From NCBI RefSeq assembly GCF_051846935.1, contig NZ_JBPYCS010000009.1:1-64000 (forward strand): 64,000 nt of DNA, in the 5' to 3' direction. Position 1 is the stretch's first letter; the number at the start of each line of letters is the position of its first letter. Shown here piece by piece: positions 35,788 through 45,465 of this stretch. The notes under the pieces are model-generated. The model did no database searches and was not told where the DNA came from. It saw only the letters and a program-made list of their open reading frames with translations. The stretch is from JBPYCR01 sp051846935 (lineage in GTDB: Bacteria > Bacillota > Bacilli > Bacillales > Amphibacillaceae). Made by a program: the position numbers and the translations under genes.

Positions 35788-35939
35788 ACCTATACTCGTT
35801 TAGATGCGTTTTATACTAGTCTGTCGTATACTAGTAATAATGTGAATGCCGATCCTAGATTTATATTGTAATTGATTTCCAGTCTGTTTACACTACAACT
35901 AAAAACGAATTCACTTACAATCAAACAGAGGTGCAAACG

Positions 35940-36107
35940 ATGAAAAAGTATTTTACTGCTTTATTTATTGGCTTAAGTATACTCGTATTATTAGTTGGCC
36001 TAAGAATCGACGTACGATGGAATGGTATTGCTTCTTGGGGACTCGTCTTTCTGTTTTCAATATTTGCAGTCTATTTCACAAAGTATATCCCGAACGAAGA
36101 TGAATAA
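35940..36107 (+). CDS. Small two-helix membrane protein, 55 residues
   Basis: ATG preceded by AGAGGTG with 6-nt spacing. The product has two hydrophobic helices (YFTALFIGLSILVLLVGL and IASWGLVFLFSIFAVYF) joined by a short charged loop and ends in an acidic tail (IPNEDE). I do not recognise the family. The good ribosome-binding site and clean two-helix pattern support it as real. A -10-like TATACT lies at 35827-35832. Confidence 0.6.
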   Translation: MKKYFTALFIGLSILVLLVGLRIDVRWNGIASWGLVFLFSIFAVYFTKYIPNEDE

Positions 36108-36111
36108 ATAA

Positions 36112-36203
36112 CGGTTCTTTGCCAAATGACGTTCATGACTTCACATTTTCCTAGCAAAAAGTAATGTGATTTTTCTTCACCAACGTCACATATTGTACAA
36201 CCT
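36112..36203. repeat. Short palindromic repeat (ACGTTGGTGA family), second short copy
   Basis: 92 bp starting 5 nt after the small CDS. The ends are CGGTTCTTTGCCAAATGACG and, inverted, AGGTTGTACAATATGTGACG. The interior CTTCACATTTTCCTAGCAAA and AAAAAGTAATGTGATTTT match the element at 24741 closely. Confidence 0.8.
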
Positions 36204-36208
36204 AAATA

Positions 36209-36248
36209 AGAAAGGCCTTCACCAGTTAATTTTGGTGAAAGCCTTTTT
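36209..36248. terminator. Strong bidirectional terminator
   Basis: AAAGGC-TTCACCA pairs with TGGTGAA-GCCTTTTT over about 14 bp with one bulge and A/T flanks. It lies between the small CDS and the convergent ars operon. Confidence 0.85.
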
Positions 36249-36294
36249 GGATTAAATGAAGGGCATAGGAAAATGCATTTTCTTACCACCCAAC

Positions 36295-36735
36295 TTAAAG
36301 CTCATCTACAGAGCAACTTTTCATTTCTTCTTTAAACGACTGAATTCGTTGTTCAATTTCATCCCTTACTCTGCGAAACACTTGCCATTGTTCCTCTTCC
36401 GTACCTTTTGCTTGAGCAGGATCATCAAATCCCCAGTGCAGACGGGTGATGTTCGGCGGTGTCACTGGACACTTATCATTAGCATCCCCACAAAGAGTTA
36501 TAACGTAGTCCGCCCGATTTAATATTTCATATGCCACTATATCCGACGTCTGCTGTGAAATATCAACATCTATTTCTTTCATAACCTGTATTGCTTTTGG
36601 ATTTAAACCATGTGCTTCAATCCCTGCCGAATAGACATCACATTCTTCATGCAAATACTTCCTGGCAAACCCTTCCGCGATTTGACTGCGACAAGAATTA
36701 CCCGTACATAAAAAATAAATGATTTTTTTACTCAC
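36295..36735 (-). CDS. arsC: Arsenate reductase, thioredoxin-coupled type
   Basis: 146-residue low-molecular-weight phosphatase-fold ArsC. P-loop CTGNSCRS (nucleophile C10) and the redox pair in ITLCGDANDKCPV (about C82 and C89) are intact. It reduces arsenate to arsenite, passing the disulfide to thioredoxin. The start is GTG after GGGAG. It is the last gene of arsR-arsB-arsC. Confidence 0.94.
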   Translation of the reverse strand: MSKKIIYFLCTGNSCRSQIAEGFARKYLHEECDVYSAGIEAHGLNPKAIQVMKEIDVDISQQTSDIVAYEILNRADYVITLCGDANDKCPVTPPNITRLHWGFDDPAQAKGTEEEQWQVFRRVRDEIEQRIQSFKEEMKSCSVDEL

Positions 36736-36752
36736 GTTATCCTATCTCCCTT

Positions 36753-38048
36753 TTAGTAAATAAAGCCAAGCCATAAATACAAGCCGACTAATGTAATAAA
36801 CAACGTAGGTACCGTTAGCAATAGCCCTACTTTAAAATAATAACCCCACGTAATTTTTACGCCTTTCGTTTGAAGCACATGAAGCCATAAAAGCGTCGCT
36901 AGTGAACCAATGGGCGTTATTTTTGGACCTAAATCGGAACCAATTATATTGGCATAAATAAGTGATTCCCTAACGATACCGGTTGTGCTCGTCTCCGCTA
37001 TTGCTAATGCATCAATCATAACGGTCGGCATATTATTCATTATCGATGATAAAATTGCAGCAATAAAGCCCATTCCTATCGTAGCGGCGAATACACCCTC
37101 AGCAGCGATCGTTTCAATAACATCTGCCAACACACTAGTAAGTCCTACATTACGTAGTCCATACACTACGACATACATACCAATAGAGAAAAATACAATT
37201 GCCCAAGGTGCACTTTTTAGTACCATTCTTACATTTACTGCAGAGCTTGTACGAGAAATAAAAAGAAATAAAAGAGCAACGATCCCTGCTACCAAAGACA
37301 CCGGAATTGCTAACGTCTCACTGACAAAATAACCGACGAGTAAAATGATCAGAACGCCCCAGGATAAATAAAACAAACGTAGATCCTTCAAAGCAGCTGC
37401 TGGTTTTTTTAACTGTGTTACTTCATAATTTCGAGGAATGCTTTTCCGAAAAAACAAATACAATACAACAATACTTGCTCCGAGACTAAACATATTCGGC
37501 ACAACCATGCGAACCGCATATTCTAAAAATCCGATATTAAAAAAGTCTGCTGAAACAATGTTTACAAGGTTGCTTACGACAAAGGGTAATGAAGTTGTAT
37601 CTGCAATAAACCCAGATGCCATCACAAACGGAAGCACAATCTTTTCCTTAAAATCAAGTGCTCGTACCATCGCAAGTACAATTGGCGTTAAAATTAGAGC
37701 AGCCCCATCGTTTGCAAACAAGGCAGCAACAAGTGCACCGAGCAATGTCACAAGAATAAACATTTTCAAACCATTTCCATTGGCAACGCGTGCCATATGT
37801 AATGCTGCCCATTCGAAAAAGCCTATCTCATCTAAAATTAAAGAGATAATAATTAACGCAACAAAGGTTAACGTGGCGTTCCATACGATGCTAGTTACAT
37901 CGATCACGTCTCCAAAGGATACTACACCGACAAGTAATGCTAGAAGTGCGCCCATACAAGCAGACCAGCCAATTGATAAGCCTCGTGGCTGCCAAATAAC
38001 AAAAATTAATGTTAATACAAAAATAATTACGGCTAAATATACAAGCAT
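36753..38048 (-). CDS. arsB: Arsenite efflux permease ArsB
   Basis: 431 residues with about eleven to twelve transmembrane helices in the ArsB/NhaD ion-transporter fold. Motifs include LFANDGAALILTPIVLAMV, ASGFIADTTSLPFVVSNLVN and ANIIGSDLGPKITPIGSLAT. It exports arsenite/antimonite using the membrane potential. Its place between arsR and arsC supports the substrate. The ribosome-binding site is GGAGGAAAG. Confidence 0.93.
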   Translation of the reverse strand: MLVYLAVIIFVLTLIFVIWQPRGLSIGWSACMGALLALLVGVVSFGDVIDVTSIVWNATLTFVALIIISLILDEIGFFEWAALHMARVANGNGLKMFILVTLLGALVAALFANDGAALILTPIVLAMVRALDFKEKIVLPFVMASGFIADTTSLPFVVSNLVNIVSADFFNIGFLEYAVRMVVPNMFSLGASIVVLYLFFRKSIPRNYEVTQLKKPAAALKDLRLFYLSWGVLIILLVGYFVSETLAIPVSLVAGIVALLFLFISRTSSAVNVRMVLKSAPWAIVFFSIGMYVVVYGLRNVGLTSVLADVIETIAAEGVFAATIGMGFIAAILSSIMNNMPTVMIDALAIAETSTTGIVRESLIYANIIGSDLGPKITPIGSLATLLWLHVLQTKGVKITWGYYFKVGLLLTVPTLFITLVGLYLWLGFIY

Positions 38049-38077
38049 CTCTTTCCTCCAAAATTTGCGGTACTCAC

Positions 38078-38410
38078 TTATTTACAAACAATTCTTTTCC
38101 GATTGATCTCTAGCTCCTTCACTTGTGTCGCTACAGAGGGCAGCGTGTTCATTAGATGAAGCAATAAAGGATAATAAGGATGATAGCGATTTAAAGAATA
38201 AAAGTTCCACTTCCCTCTTTTATCTTCCAAGATCAAATCGACTTGCTTTAATTTACGTATGTGCTGACTAATCGAAGGCTGGCTCATTCCAAGCAGCTCA
38301 ACTAATTCACATACACAAAATGTATCCATTGTTAAAAAAGCAATTATTTTTAGGCGTGTTTCCTCCCCAATTGCTTTTAGAACATCTTCTGCAAGTGCAA
38401 ATGAACACAA
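38078..38410 (-). CDS. arsR: ArsR family metalloregulator
   Basis: 110-residue winged-helix repressor. The As(III)-binding motif CVCEL lies in the recognition-helix region, followed by GMSQPSISQHIRKLKQVDLI. A TTG start follows GAGGAGGA by 6 nt. It is expected to repress arsRBC until arsenite binds. The upstream region is very AT-rich and I cannot define the operator with confidence. Confidence 0.92.
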   Translation of the reverse strand: MCSFALAEDVLKAIGEETRLKIIAFLTMDTFCVCELVELLGMSQPSISQHIRKLKQVDLILEDKRGKWNFYSLNRYHPYYPLLLHLMNTLPSVATQVKELEINRKRIVCK

Positions 38411-38597
38411 ATTTAATCCTCCTCATCATATAAATAAGTAGTTATGCATTTTATAAAAATTATACATTATTTATTATAAATTTAGTTCATTATATAATCA
38501 ATCGATTATTTGTAAAAGTAATGTACAGAAATAGAGGAAGGAAAACAAAGCATTTTTAATTCACATCGTACATGAGCTCGTGTATACGTTGTAGCCT

Positions 38598-38876
38598 TTA
38601 TAAATGAAGCTGATGCTTTTCTTTTAAAGAATGTGGGGCTAATTTAACGAGTTGCTGTAATAAAAATGCGGCAATTGCTAAATCATCGATAATCCCAAAT
38701 CCTAAAATAAAATCAGGAATTAAGTCAAATGGAAAAACGATATAACCAACAATTGTCACAGCAAAAAATGCTTTTTTTCCAATCGACACTTCATTCGCAA
38801 AGAAAAAATCCTTTAAAAATGGGAGCGATTTATGAAATTTTGCTAGAAAAGCAAATCGGTGAAACAATCGATTCAT
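38598..38876 (-). CDS. YkvA family protein (DUF1232)
   Basis: 92 residues. The DUF1232 core is AFFAVTIVGYIVFPFDLIPD followed by GIIDDLAIAAFLLQQL, forming a membrane-associated helical hairpin. The function is unknown. The ATG follows GGAGGTT. It is a single-gene unit between arsR and typA. Confidence 0.82.
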   Translation of the reverse strand: MNRLFHRFAFLAKFHKSLPFLKDFFFANEVSIGKKAFFAVTIVGYIVFPFDLIPDFILGFGIIDDLAIAAFLLQQLVKLAPHSLKEKHQLHL

Positions 38877-39113
38877 ACTAGAACCTCCATTCGGATATTA
38901 TGATTAGGTTTATTTTTCCACCTATTATTTCTTACTGTTTTTTTCGTTCGAACTTGTGTGTATTTCTAGAAAAAGTTAGTCAATTCTGTTGTTTTACATT
39001 ACTGGCGGACGCTCTTTCACGGCCCTGCACCTCAAACCGTCTCGCTGGTTGCTGTCATGTGTTTTAAACAATCGTATTACTGCAGTTCTTTTTTTAAAAA
39101 ACTTATAAACAAA

Positions 39114-39145
39114 GTCAGCGTAATTAAGTTGCATTATACGCTGAC
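39114..39145 (-). terminator. Terminator of typA
   Basis: GTCAGCGTA pairs perfectly with TACGCTGAC. On the minus strand the stem is followed by TTTGTTTAT. It lies 15 nt past the typA stop. Confidence 0.75.
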
Positions 39146-39159
39146 CTGTACATTATCTT

Positions 39160-40989
39160 CTACTCACTTTTTTGACGTTTTGCCGCTTTTTCTCTTTCGT
39201 TTTTATTCAATATTTTTTTACGTAGTCGAACAGCCTTTGGAGTAACTTCACAATACTCATCATCATCCAAATATTCGATCGCTTCCTCTAACGACATCGC
39301 TCGAGCCTTTTTAATCGTCGTTGTTTGATCTTTATGCGCGGAACGTATATTAGTCAAATGCTTTTCTTTTGTAATATTAACTGTCAAATCATTTTCCCGA
39401 TTATGCTCACCAACAATCATACCAGCATATACTTCTGTCCCCGGTTCAATGAAAATGACTCCGCGATCTTCTAAATGCATGATGCCGTAAGTTGTTGCTT
39501 TTCCGGCCTCTAAACTAACGAGCACCCCTTGTCGACGACCGCCAACCTGACCCTTTACAACTGGCTCATAATCACTAAACGTATGATTTAATATACCGTA
39601 CCCTCTCGTTTGCGATAGAAACTCCGTTGTATATCCTAGTAAACCACGTGAAGGTACTTTAAATTCGAGACGAACTTGCCCATTCCCTTGGTTCACCATA
39701 TCCAGCATTTCACCTTTACGAGCACCAATAGACTCCATTACAGCACCTGTATACGCTTCTGGAACGTCAATTTGAACGCGCTCCATTGGCTCACACAATT
39801 TACCATCTATTTCCTTCAAAATAACTTTCGGCTTGGATAACTGTAGCTCATAGCCTTCTCTACGCATGTTTTCCACAAGTATTGATAAGTGAAGCTCTCC
39901 ACGTCCAGATACGATCCATGCATCAGGAGAATCCGTTGGATCAACCCGTAAGCTAACATCCGTCTCTAATTGAGTTAAAAGCCGCTCTTCAATTTTTGCC
40001 GATGTAATATACTTCCCATCTTTTCCAGCAAATGGACTATTGTTAACTAAAAAAGTCATTTGCAATGTCGGCTCATCAATTCGAAGCATTGGTAGCGCAT
40101 CCGGATGTTCTTTCGGACAAATTGTTTCCCCGATATTAATATCATCCATTCCAGATACTGCTACAATATCGCCTGCTTTTGCTTCGTCTATTTCAATCCT
40201 TTTAAGTCCGATAAAACCAAATAGCTTCGTAACACGGAATGATTTTGTTGTACCATCTTTTTTCATAACGACTACTTGCTGACCGACGCGAATTTTTCCG
40301 CGAAAGACGCGGCCAATACCGACACGACCAACGTAATCATTATAATCAAGCAATGTTACTTGGAACTGTAAAGGTTCTCCACTCGTATCCACCGGGGCAG
40401 GGATATGGTTTAATATCATTTTAAACACAGGTTCCATTGTTTCACTTTGCTGCTCTGGCTCTTCTCCTGATGTACCATTTAAAGCAGACGCATAGACAAC
40501 CGGAAACTCCAGCTGCTCATCATCTGCACCGAGATCAATAAATAGATCGAGCACTTCATCAATAACTTCACTCGGTCGTGCATTCGGTCGATCAATTTTA
40601 TTTAAGACAACGATCGGAGTCAATTTCTGTTCTAATGCCTTTTTTAGAACAAAGCGAGTTTGCGGCATTGTTCCTTCATAAGCATCAACGACTAAAATAA
40701 CGCCGTCAACCATTTTCATAATCCGTTCAACTTCTCCACCGAAATCAGCATGTCCAGGTGTATCTAAAATGTTAATCGTTGTATCGTTATATTGAATCGC
40801 CGTATTTTTGGCTAAAATTGTAATACCTCGTTCTTTTTCTATATCTCCAGAATCCATCGCTCTTGTTTCTACATGTTCATTTTCTCGAAAGGTTCCAGAA
40901 TACTTTAATAACTGGTCAACCAATGTTGTTTTTCCATGGTCTACGTGGGCGATAATAGCGATGTTTCGAATGTCTTCTCTTAAGTGCAT
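39160..40989 (-). CDS. typA: Translational GTPase TypA/BipA
   Basis: 609-residue ribosome-binding GTPase. G1 AHVDHGKTT, G2 region RGITILAKN, G3 DTPGHADFGGE and G4 NKIDRPNA are all present, followed by EF-G-like domains and the TypA C-terminal domain (GYGILNHTFSDYEPVVKG). TypA assists ribosome assembly, especially at low temperature or under stress. The ribosome-binding site is GAGGAGCG. Confidence 0.95.
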   Translation of the reverse strand: MHLREDIRNIAIIAHVDHGKTTLVDQLLKYSGTFRENEHVETRAMDSGDIEKERGITILAKNTAIQYNDTTINILDTPGHADFGGEVERIMKMVDGVILVVDAYEGTMPQTRFVLKKALEQKLTPIVVLNKIDRPNARPSEVIDEVLDLFIDLGADDEQLEFPVVYASALNGTSGEEPEQQSETMEPVFKMILNHIPAPVDTSGEPLQFQVTLLDYNDYVGRVGIGRVFRGKIRVGQQVVVMKKDGTTKSFRVTKLFGFIGLKRIEIDEAKAGDIVAVSGMDDINIGETICPKEHPDALPMLRIDEPTLQMTFLVNNSPFAGKDGKYITSAKIEERLLTQLETDVSLRVDPTDSPDAWIVSGRGELHLSILVENMRREGYELQLSKPKVILKEIDGKLCEPMERVQIDVPEAYTGAVMESIGARKGEMLDMVNQGNGQVRLEFKVPSRGLLGYTTEFLSQTRGYGILNHTFSDYEPVVKGQVGGRRQGVLVSLEAGKATTYGIMHLEDRGVIFIEPGTEVYAGMIVGEHNRENDLTVNITKEKHLTNIRSAHKDQTTTIKKARAMSLEEAIEYLDDDEYCEVTPKAVRLRKKILNKNEREKAAKRQKSE

Positions 40990-41092
40990 AAAAGTACGCT
41001 CCTCTAATTAAATATGAATCAAACTATACCATTATATCATAAAACCGGACAATTACATTAAATTCCAAATATTTATTATAAAAAGATTTCCT

Positions 41093-42424
41093 TTACTTTG
41101 AAAAGTGCATCGTAAACTTCGCACCACCAAGGACGGATTGATTAACCGTTATCCTCCCTTTCGATTGCTCCACAATCGCACGTGCAATAGCTAGTCCTAG
41201 TCCCGTTTCTCCATTTTGTCCCTTTACGAACCGGTGAAAAATATGAGGGAGCAAATCGTCTGGAATGCCTTCTCCATCATCTTCAATTACGAGTACAACT
41301 TCACCATTTTCTTCATTCCCAGTAATTTTTACTGTTGAAGCGGCATAGCGTACACCGTTCGTTAAAATATTTAATAACGCGCGAAGCAACTTATCTTCAT
41401 CAACATAAAGGAAAAGCTGCTCATCCACCTTTAGTTGAACATGAATATTTTTTTCTTTAATAAACGGCAATACTCTTTCCATCACTCTTTCCAAAAGCGA
41501 TGCTATATTTACCTTTGATGGGTCGTAGCCGAACGGCTCACTATCCAGTTTTGCCAATAAAATCATTTCATTAATAATTTTTTTAAGTCGGTTCACTTCT
41601 GCAATCATCACATTAAGATGCTGTGCTGCTTCGTCTTTATTGAAAACACCATCTTTTATCCCTTCCGCATATCCTTGGATCGTCATTAAAGGTGTTTTAA
41701 GCTCATGGCTCGCATTTTGAAAGAATATTTGCTGTGCATTCATATACCGTTGCAATTCCTTTGCCATTTCATACACACTTTGCTCAACTTCCCTAATTTC
41801 TCCAGTAGCTTTCACACGTTCGATCGAGTCAAATTGTCTCTTTTCAATCTTTTTTAATTGACGCTTCAACCTTGTTAACGGTGTTACTAATTTGTTCGTC
41901 ATAAAATAACTAAGCAAAACCGCTGCTAATGCGCCGATTAAAAATACGATGAACAGTCGCAAAATAAAGTTTTGTTGAACCGTTTGCAAATCATTTACCG
42001 GCGTGAGCAATATTAATTCAAGCCCTGTGCTTTCTGGATAAAATATTTTTTTTGAAGTGACAAACTTATTGTTTTTATATTCCCACAAACCTTCACGATT
42101 ATCGGTGAAATTATTATTTTCAGCAAATCCTTGAACAATCTCTACCGGCATCGTAGAAAAGTAGACGGAGTTCTCATATCGATCATACAAAATGAGCTGT
42201 AAATTTTGTTCTTCAAGGAAGTGACTAAATTGTCCGATATTTTGACTATTCCCGTACTCCTCCGTTAAAAAACGTACGAGCAATTCTCCCTTCTGTTCCA
42301 GTTGTCTTTCTTCATCTTGAATAAGTAAATTGAGAATTAAAGAGTAAATAACAAAACCAGTAACAGCCATCACAACGAATAGCAATGCAGTGAAAGCTGC
42401 ATTTAATTGATATTGCAGCTTCAT
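41093..42424 (-). CDS. cssS: Sensor histidine kinase CssS
   Basis: 443 residues. N-terminal helix (about 10-33), extracellular sensor region, second helix (about 150-170), HAMP, HisKA with FQNASHELKTPLMTIQGYAE, and HATPase with LTNGVRYA, EDDGEGI and ETGLGLAIARAIV. CssS senses misfolded exported proteins and phosphorylates CssR. Identity is inferred from the paired CssR-like regulator and the divergent htrA-type protease, the B. subtilis cssRS-htrB layout. It overlaps cssR by ATGA. Confidence 0.85.
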   Translation of the reverse strand: MKLQYQLNAAFTALLFVVMAVTGFVIYSLILNLLIQDEERQLEQKGELLVRFLTEEYGNSQNIGQFSHFLEEQNLQLILYDRYENSVYFSTMPVEIVQGFAENNNFTDNREGLWEYKNNKFVTSKKIFYPESTGLELILLTPVNDLQTVQQNFILRLFIVFLIGALAAVLLSYFMTNKLVTPLTRLKRQLKKIEKRQFDSIERVKATGEIREVEQSVYEMAKELQRYMNAQQIFFQNASHELKTPLMTIQGYAEGIKDGVFNKDEAAQHLNVMIAEVNRLKKIINEMILLAKLDSEPFGYDPSKVNIASLLERVMERVLPFIKEKNIHVQLKVDEQLFLYVDEDKLLRALLNILTNGVRYAASTVKITGNEENGEVVLVIEDDGEGIPDDLLPHIFHRFVKGQNGETGLGLAIARAIVEQSKGRITVNQSVLGGAKFTMHFSK

Positions 42425-43107
42425 TCGATATCATCTTTCCGTAAACGATAACCAAATCCCCAAACCGTTTCCAATGGGATGGCGTCGAACTTTTTCCGTA
42501 TACGCTTAATTAAATCATCTACTGCACGATCACTGCCAAAATAATCATGCCCCCATACATGCTGTAAAAGTTCTTCTCTTGAAAAGGCTCGATTTGGATG
42601 TTCAGCAAATAATAGAAGCATGTCAAATTCCTTAGCTGTCACTTCAAATTGTTCCCCACGCCAATATATTTGACGTTCATTTATATATATAACTAGATGA
42701 TTAACTGTAATTTTCTGCAATTGATTCGTTTTATCCTGTTTAGGCTGTGCTCGTTTAAAGAGCCTTTTCACACGTGCAACAAGCTCACGAGGACTAAATG
42801 GTTTTGTAAGGTAATCGTCACTACCTAGCTCCAAACCAAGGATTTTATCAATTTCTTCATCTTTTGCCGAAATTATAATAATAGGAACATCACTTTTATT
42901 TCGTATCTGCTTACAAAACTCATATCCGTCCATTCCTGGCAACATAATATCTAAAATCCACATATCTGGTGGGTTTGTTTCCCATAGCTCTTGTGCTTTT
43001 TCTGCCTGTTCAAAAACAGAGACAAAGTAGCCCTCCTTTTGTAAATACGCAGATACAATATGTTGAATATTCGGATCATCTTCTACAATTCCAATATGAT
43101 AAGTCAC
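42421..43107 (-). CDS. cssR: Response regulator CssR
   Basis: 228-residue OmpR-type regulator. The phospho-acceptor Asp is in MWILDIMLPGMDGYE, and the segment LGLELGSDDYLTKPFSPREL strongly resembles B. subtilis CssR. The winged helix contains VWGHDYFGSDRAVDDLIKRI. It activates htrA/htrB-type genes under secretion stress. The start is GTG, 7 nt after GGAGG. It is divergent from the protease gene with a shared 164-bp regulatory region. Confidence 0.9.
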   Translation of the reverse strand: MTYHIGIVEDDPNIQHIVSAYLQKEGYFVSVFEQAEKAQELWETNPPDMWILDIMLPGMDGYEFCKQIRNKSDVPIIIISAKDEEIDKILGLELGSDDYLTKPFSPRELVARVKRLFKRAQPKQDKTNQLQKITVNHLVIYINERQIYWRGEQFEVTAKEFDMLLLFAEHPNRAFSREELLQHVWGHDYFGSDRAVDDLIKRIRKKFDAIPLETVWGFGYRLRKDDIE

Positions 43108-43271
43108 ATCAGCACCTCCATCGTAAAACGTATCGTAATTTCATTTTTGCATATGTTAAGAAAAGTGAACAGCGATTTATATTTTTTTACACATATTTCC
43201 CACAATTTTACCAAATGCATACCTAGATCCGTAGATATAATAACGATAGCAGAAAAGAAAGGGTGATTGGT

Positions 43272-44543
43272 GTGAAACATAATGATGAGCAAAATAACGC
43301 TAAACATGATTTATCTCTCGAAGATAGTACGTATACAAATACGATAAACCAAGAAAAACGAGACCATAAACGAAAGTCCACCAAAAAAGGAATGCTCACA
43401 CATGTATTGAGCGGAATAACGGGAGGTGTAATTGCTGCAACAATTATACTCATGATGCTTATTACAAATATACTACCTATTTCTGAAGCACATGAAAACC
43501 AAGCCCAAGCTTCACAGCCTGAGAGCAATGTCCAACACGTTTCTACCGACGTATTAAGTGAAGAACAGCCTTTAAATATCGAAAACGTAACGAAAGCCGT
43601 TGTAGGAGTTACGAATTTACAGCAGCAGGATATATGGACAAACTCAGAGCAAGCCGGTACTGGGACTGGGGTCATCTATAAAAAAGAAAATGGGAAAGCA
43701 TATATTGTTACAAATCATCACGTTGTCGATAAAGCAGAACAAGTAGAAATTGATCTAGGTGATGGAAAAACAGCCGAAGCAAAAATATTAGGCACCGATG
43801 CGTTATCCGATTTAGCTGTTCTTGAAATTGATGGAGAAGGTGTGGAAACAGTCGCTCAATTTGCCTCATCGGAAAAATTACAAGTAGGTCAAACGGTGAT
43901 CGCTATTGGCAACCCACTTGGATCTGAATTTGCGGGTACGGTAACAAAAGGGATAATTAGTGGATTAAATCGCTCTATAGAGGTTGATACAAATGGAGAT
44001 CGGCAACCAGACTGGATTACAGAAGTAATTCAAACAGACGCAGCAATTAATCCAGGAAATAGCGGAGGCGCATTAGTAAACCCCGAAGGTAAAGTAATTG
44101 GCATCAATTCGATGAAAATTGCCCAACAAGCAGTGGAAGGTATCGGTTTTGCAATTCCAAGTGATACAGCATTGCCAATTATTAAGCAGTTGGAAACAGA
44201 CGGAGAAATTATCCGGCCGCTAATCGGCATCCGAACAGCAGCAGTTAACCAAGTTCCGTTACAATACCAACATAAAGTTATTCTACCGCAGAACGTTAAA
44301 GGAGGAATGGTCATTGCAAATGTACAATCCGAATCTCCAGCTGATAAAGCAGGGCTAAAGCAATTTGATATTATTACAAAAATTAATGGAGAGCCCATCT
44401 CTACTCTTCTCGACTTGCGAGTGTATATGTATAATAATACTGAAATCGGCGACACATTAGTAATTGAATATGTCCGTGAAGGAAAACTGGAAACAACAGA
44501 ATTAACATTAATAAATCCAAAAGAAAGTAGCATTTCCGAATAA
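43272..44543 (+). CDS. HtrA-like membrane serine protease (HtrB-type)
   Basis: 423-residue trypsin-like quality-control protease. A charged cytoplasmic N-terminus and one transmembrane helix (about 45-68) precede a protease domain with His in VTNHHVVDK, Asp in TDALSDLAVLEI and Ser in NPGNSGGALVN, then a C-terminal PDZ domain (ESPADKAGLKQFDIITKING). It degrades misfolded secreted proteins outside the membrane. The GTG at 43272 follows AAAGGGTGA; an earlier GTG three codons upstream overlaps that site. Regulation by the divergent CssRS is expected. Confidence 0.91.
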   Translation: MKHNDEQNNAKHDLSLEDSTYTNTINQEKRDHKRKSTKKGMLTHVLSGITGGVIAATIILMMLITNILPISEAHENQAQASQPESNVQHVSTDVLSEEQPLNIENVTKAVVGVTNLQQQDIWTNSEQAGTGTGVIYKKENGKAYIVTNHHVVDKAEQVEIDLGDGKTAEAKILGTDALSDLAVLEIDGEGVETVAQFASSEKLQVGQTVIAIGNPLGSEFAGTVTKGIISGLNRSIEVDTNGDRQPDWITEVIQTDAAINPGNSGGALVNPEGKVIGINSMKIAQQAVEGIGFAIPSDTALPIIKQLETDGEIIRPLIGIRTAAVNQVPLQYQHKVILPQNVKGGMVIANVQSESPADKAGLKQFDIITKINGEPISTLLDLRVYMYNNTEIGDTLVIEYVREGKLETTELTLINPKESSISE

Positions 44544-44618
44544 CCAATCGAAAAACTGTGGTCGGGACAAACGCATTACATTTAACTAGTTGAAATCTTA
44601 TTTAGAATAGAACCACAG

Positions 44619-44660
44619 GAAAGACACAAGTGCGACATTCGCCGCACAGTGTCTTCTTTA
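44619..44660 (+). terminator. Terminator of the HtrA-type protease gene
   Basis: AAGACAC with inner TGCG pairs with CGCA and GTGTCTT, followed by a T-rich run (CTTTAT). It lies 76 nt past the stop. Confidence 0.7.
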
Positions 44661-44814
44661 TAGCATGCAGCAAGTGAGCCGACGAATGATTTTCTCACAT
44701 AAGTCTACGTATATTTACAGTGGTACTCTCATTCGTTCATTCAAAATTTCGATTAGCTGCTTCGTTACGTCCCGCCCTTTGTTTTTTCTTTGTACTTGTT
44801 TATTTTATTTAGAA

Positions 44815-45465
44815 TTATTTAGAACTTCGATAATGTCGTACTTTTTCATTCAATGACCCGTCAATATCCGCTGCTAAATAAGCTTCTACATCTTCTGATG
44901 AACCGACTAGTTCATCCTTATTCGGATACATTTCAGTATAATCATCATGATCGCCATAAAAATCCGAAGGTGTTTCGGAGGTTCCATATTGGCTAACAGC
45001 TTGCCACGTATCCTCAGCATCAAATCCGACGTTTTCTTCGCTTTCTTCATTTACACGAAAGCTCGGACTAAAAATTTCCTCCTCAACCGGGCGACTCCGT
45101 GTAAATGCAGCATTTTCAGCATGCTCACGGCATCTGTCTGTCGTAGGAACTGCGGTAAGTCTTTCGTAAGAAATATCACGGCCGCATTTCGTACATACGC
45201 CATACGTACCTTCTTCAATCGCATGGATTGCTTCGTTAATATCTTCTAGTTCCTTTTCAGCATGCTCGACTAATGCAAGGTCTTTCCCTCTTTCAAAGGT
45301 TTCCGTTCCCATATCAGCAGGATGATTGTCGTACATTGAAAGCTCACCAACTGCTTCCGATGATTGTACGGTAAGGCCATAGCGATTATCCATGTGCTGG
45401 ATCAATTCATTTTGCCTTTCATTTAATATTGACTTCAAATGATTCATTTGTTCATTTGTAAGCAT
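44815..45465 (-). CDS. YteA family sporulation protein (DksA/TraR-type zinc finger)
   Basis: 216 residues. N-terminal coiled-coil (ILNERQNELIQHMDNRYG), then a C4-type zinc finger resembling DksA (GVCTKCGRDISYERL), with a modified second half in which CREHAE replaces the usual CxxC. A long acidic C-terminal tail follows. YteA-family genes occur in spore formers. DksA homologues bind RNA polymerase; a similar role here is inference. The ATG is 9 nt after GGAGG. Confidence 0.82.
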   Translation of the reverse strand: MLTNEQMNHLKSILNERQNELIQHMDNRYGLTVQSSEAVGELSMYDNHPADMGTETFERGKDLALVEHAEKELEDINEAIHAIEEGTYGVCTKCGRDISYERLTAVPTTDRCREHAENAAFTRSRPVEEEIFSPSFRVNEESEENVGFDAEDTWQAVSQYGTSETPSDFYGDHDDYTEMYPNKDELVGSSEDVEAYLAADIDGSLNEKVRHYRSSK

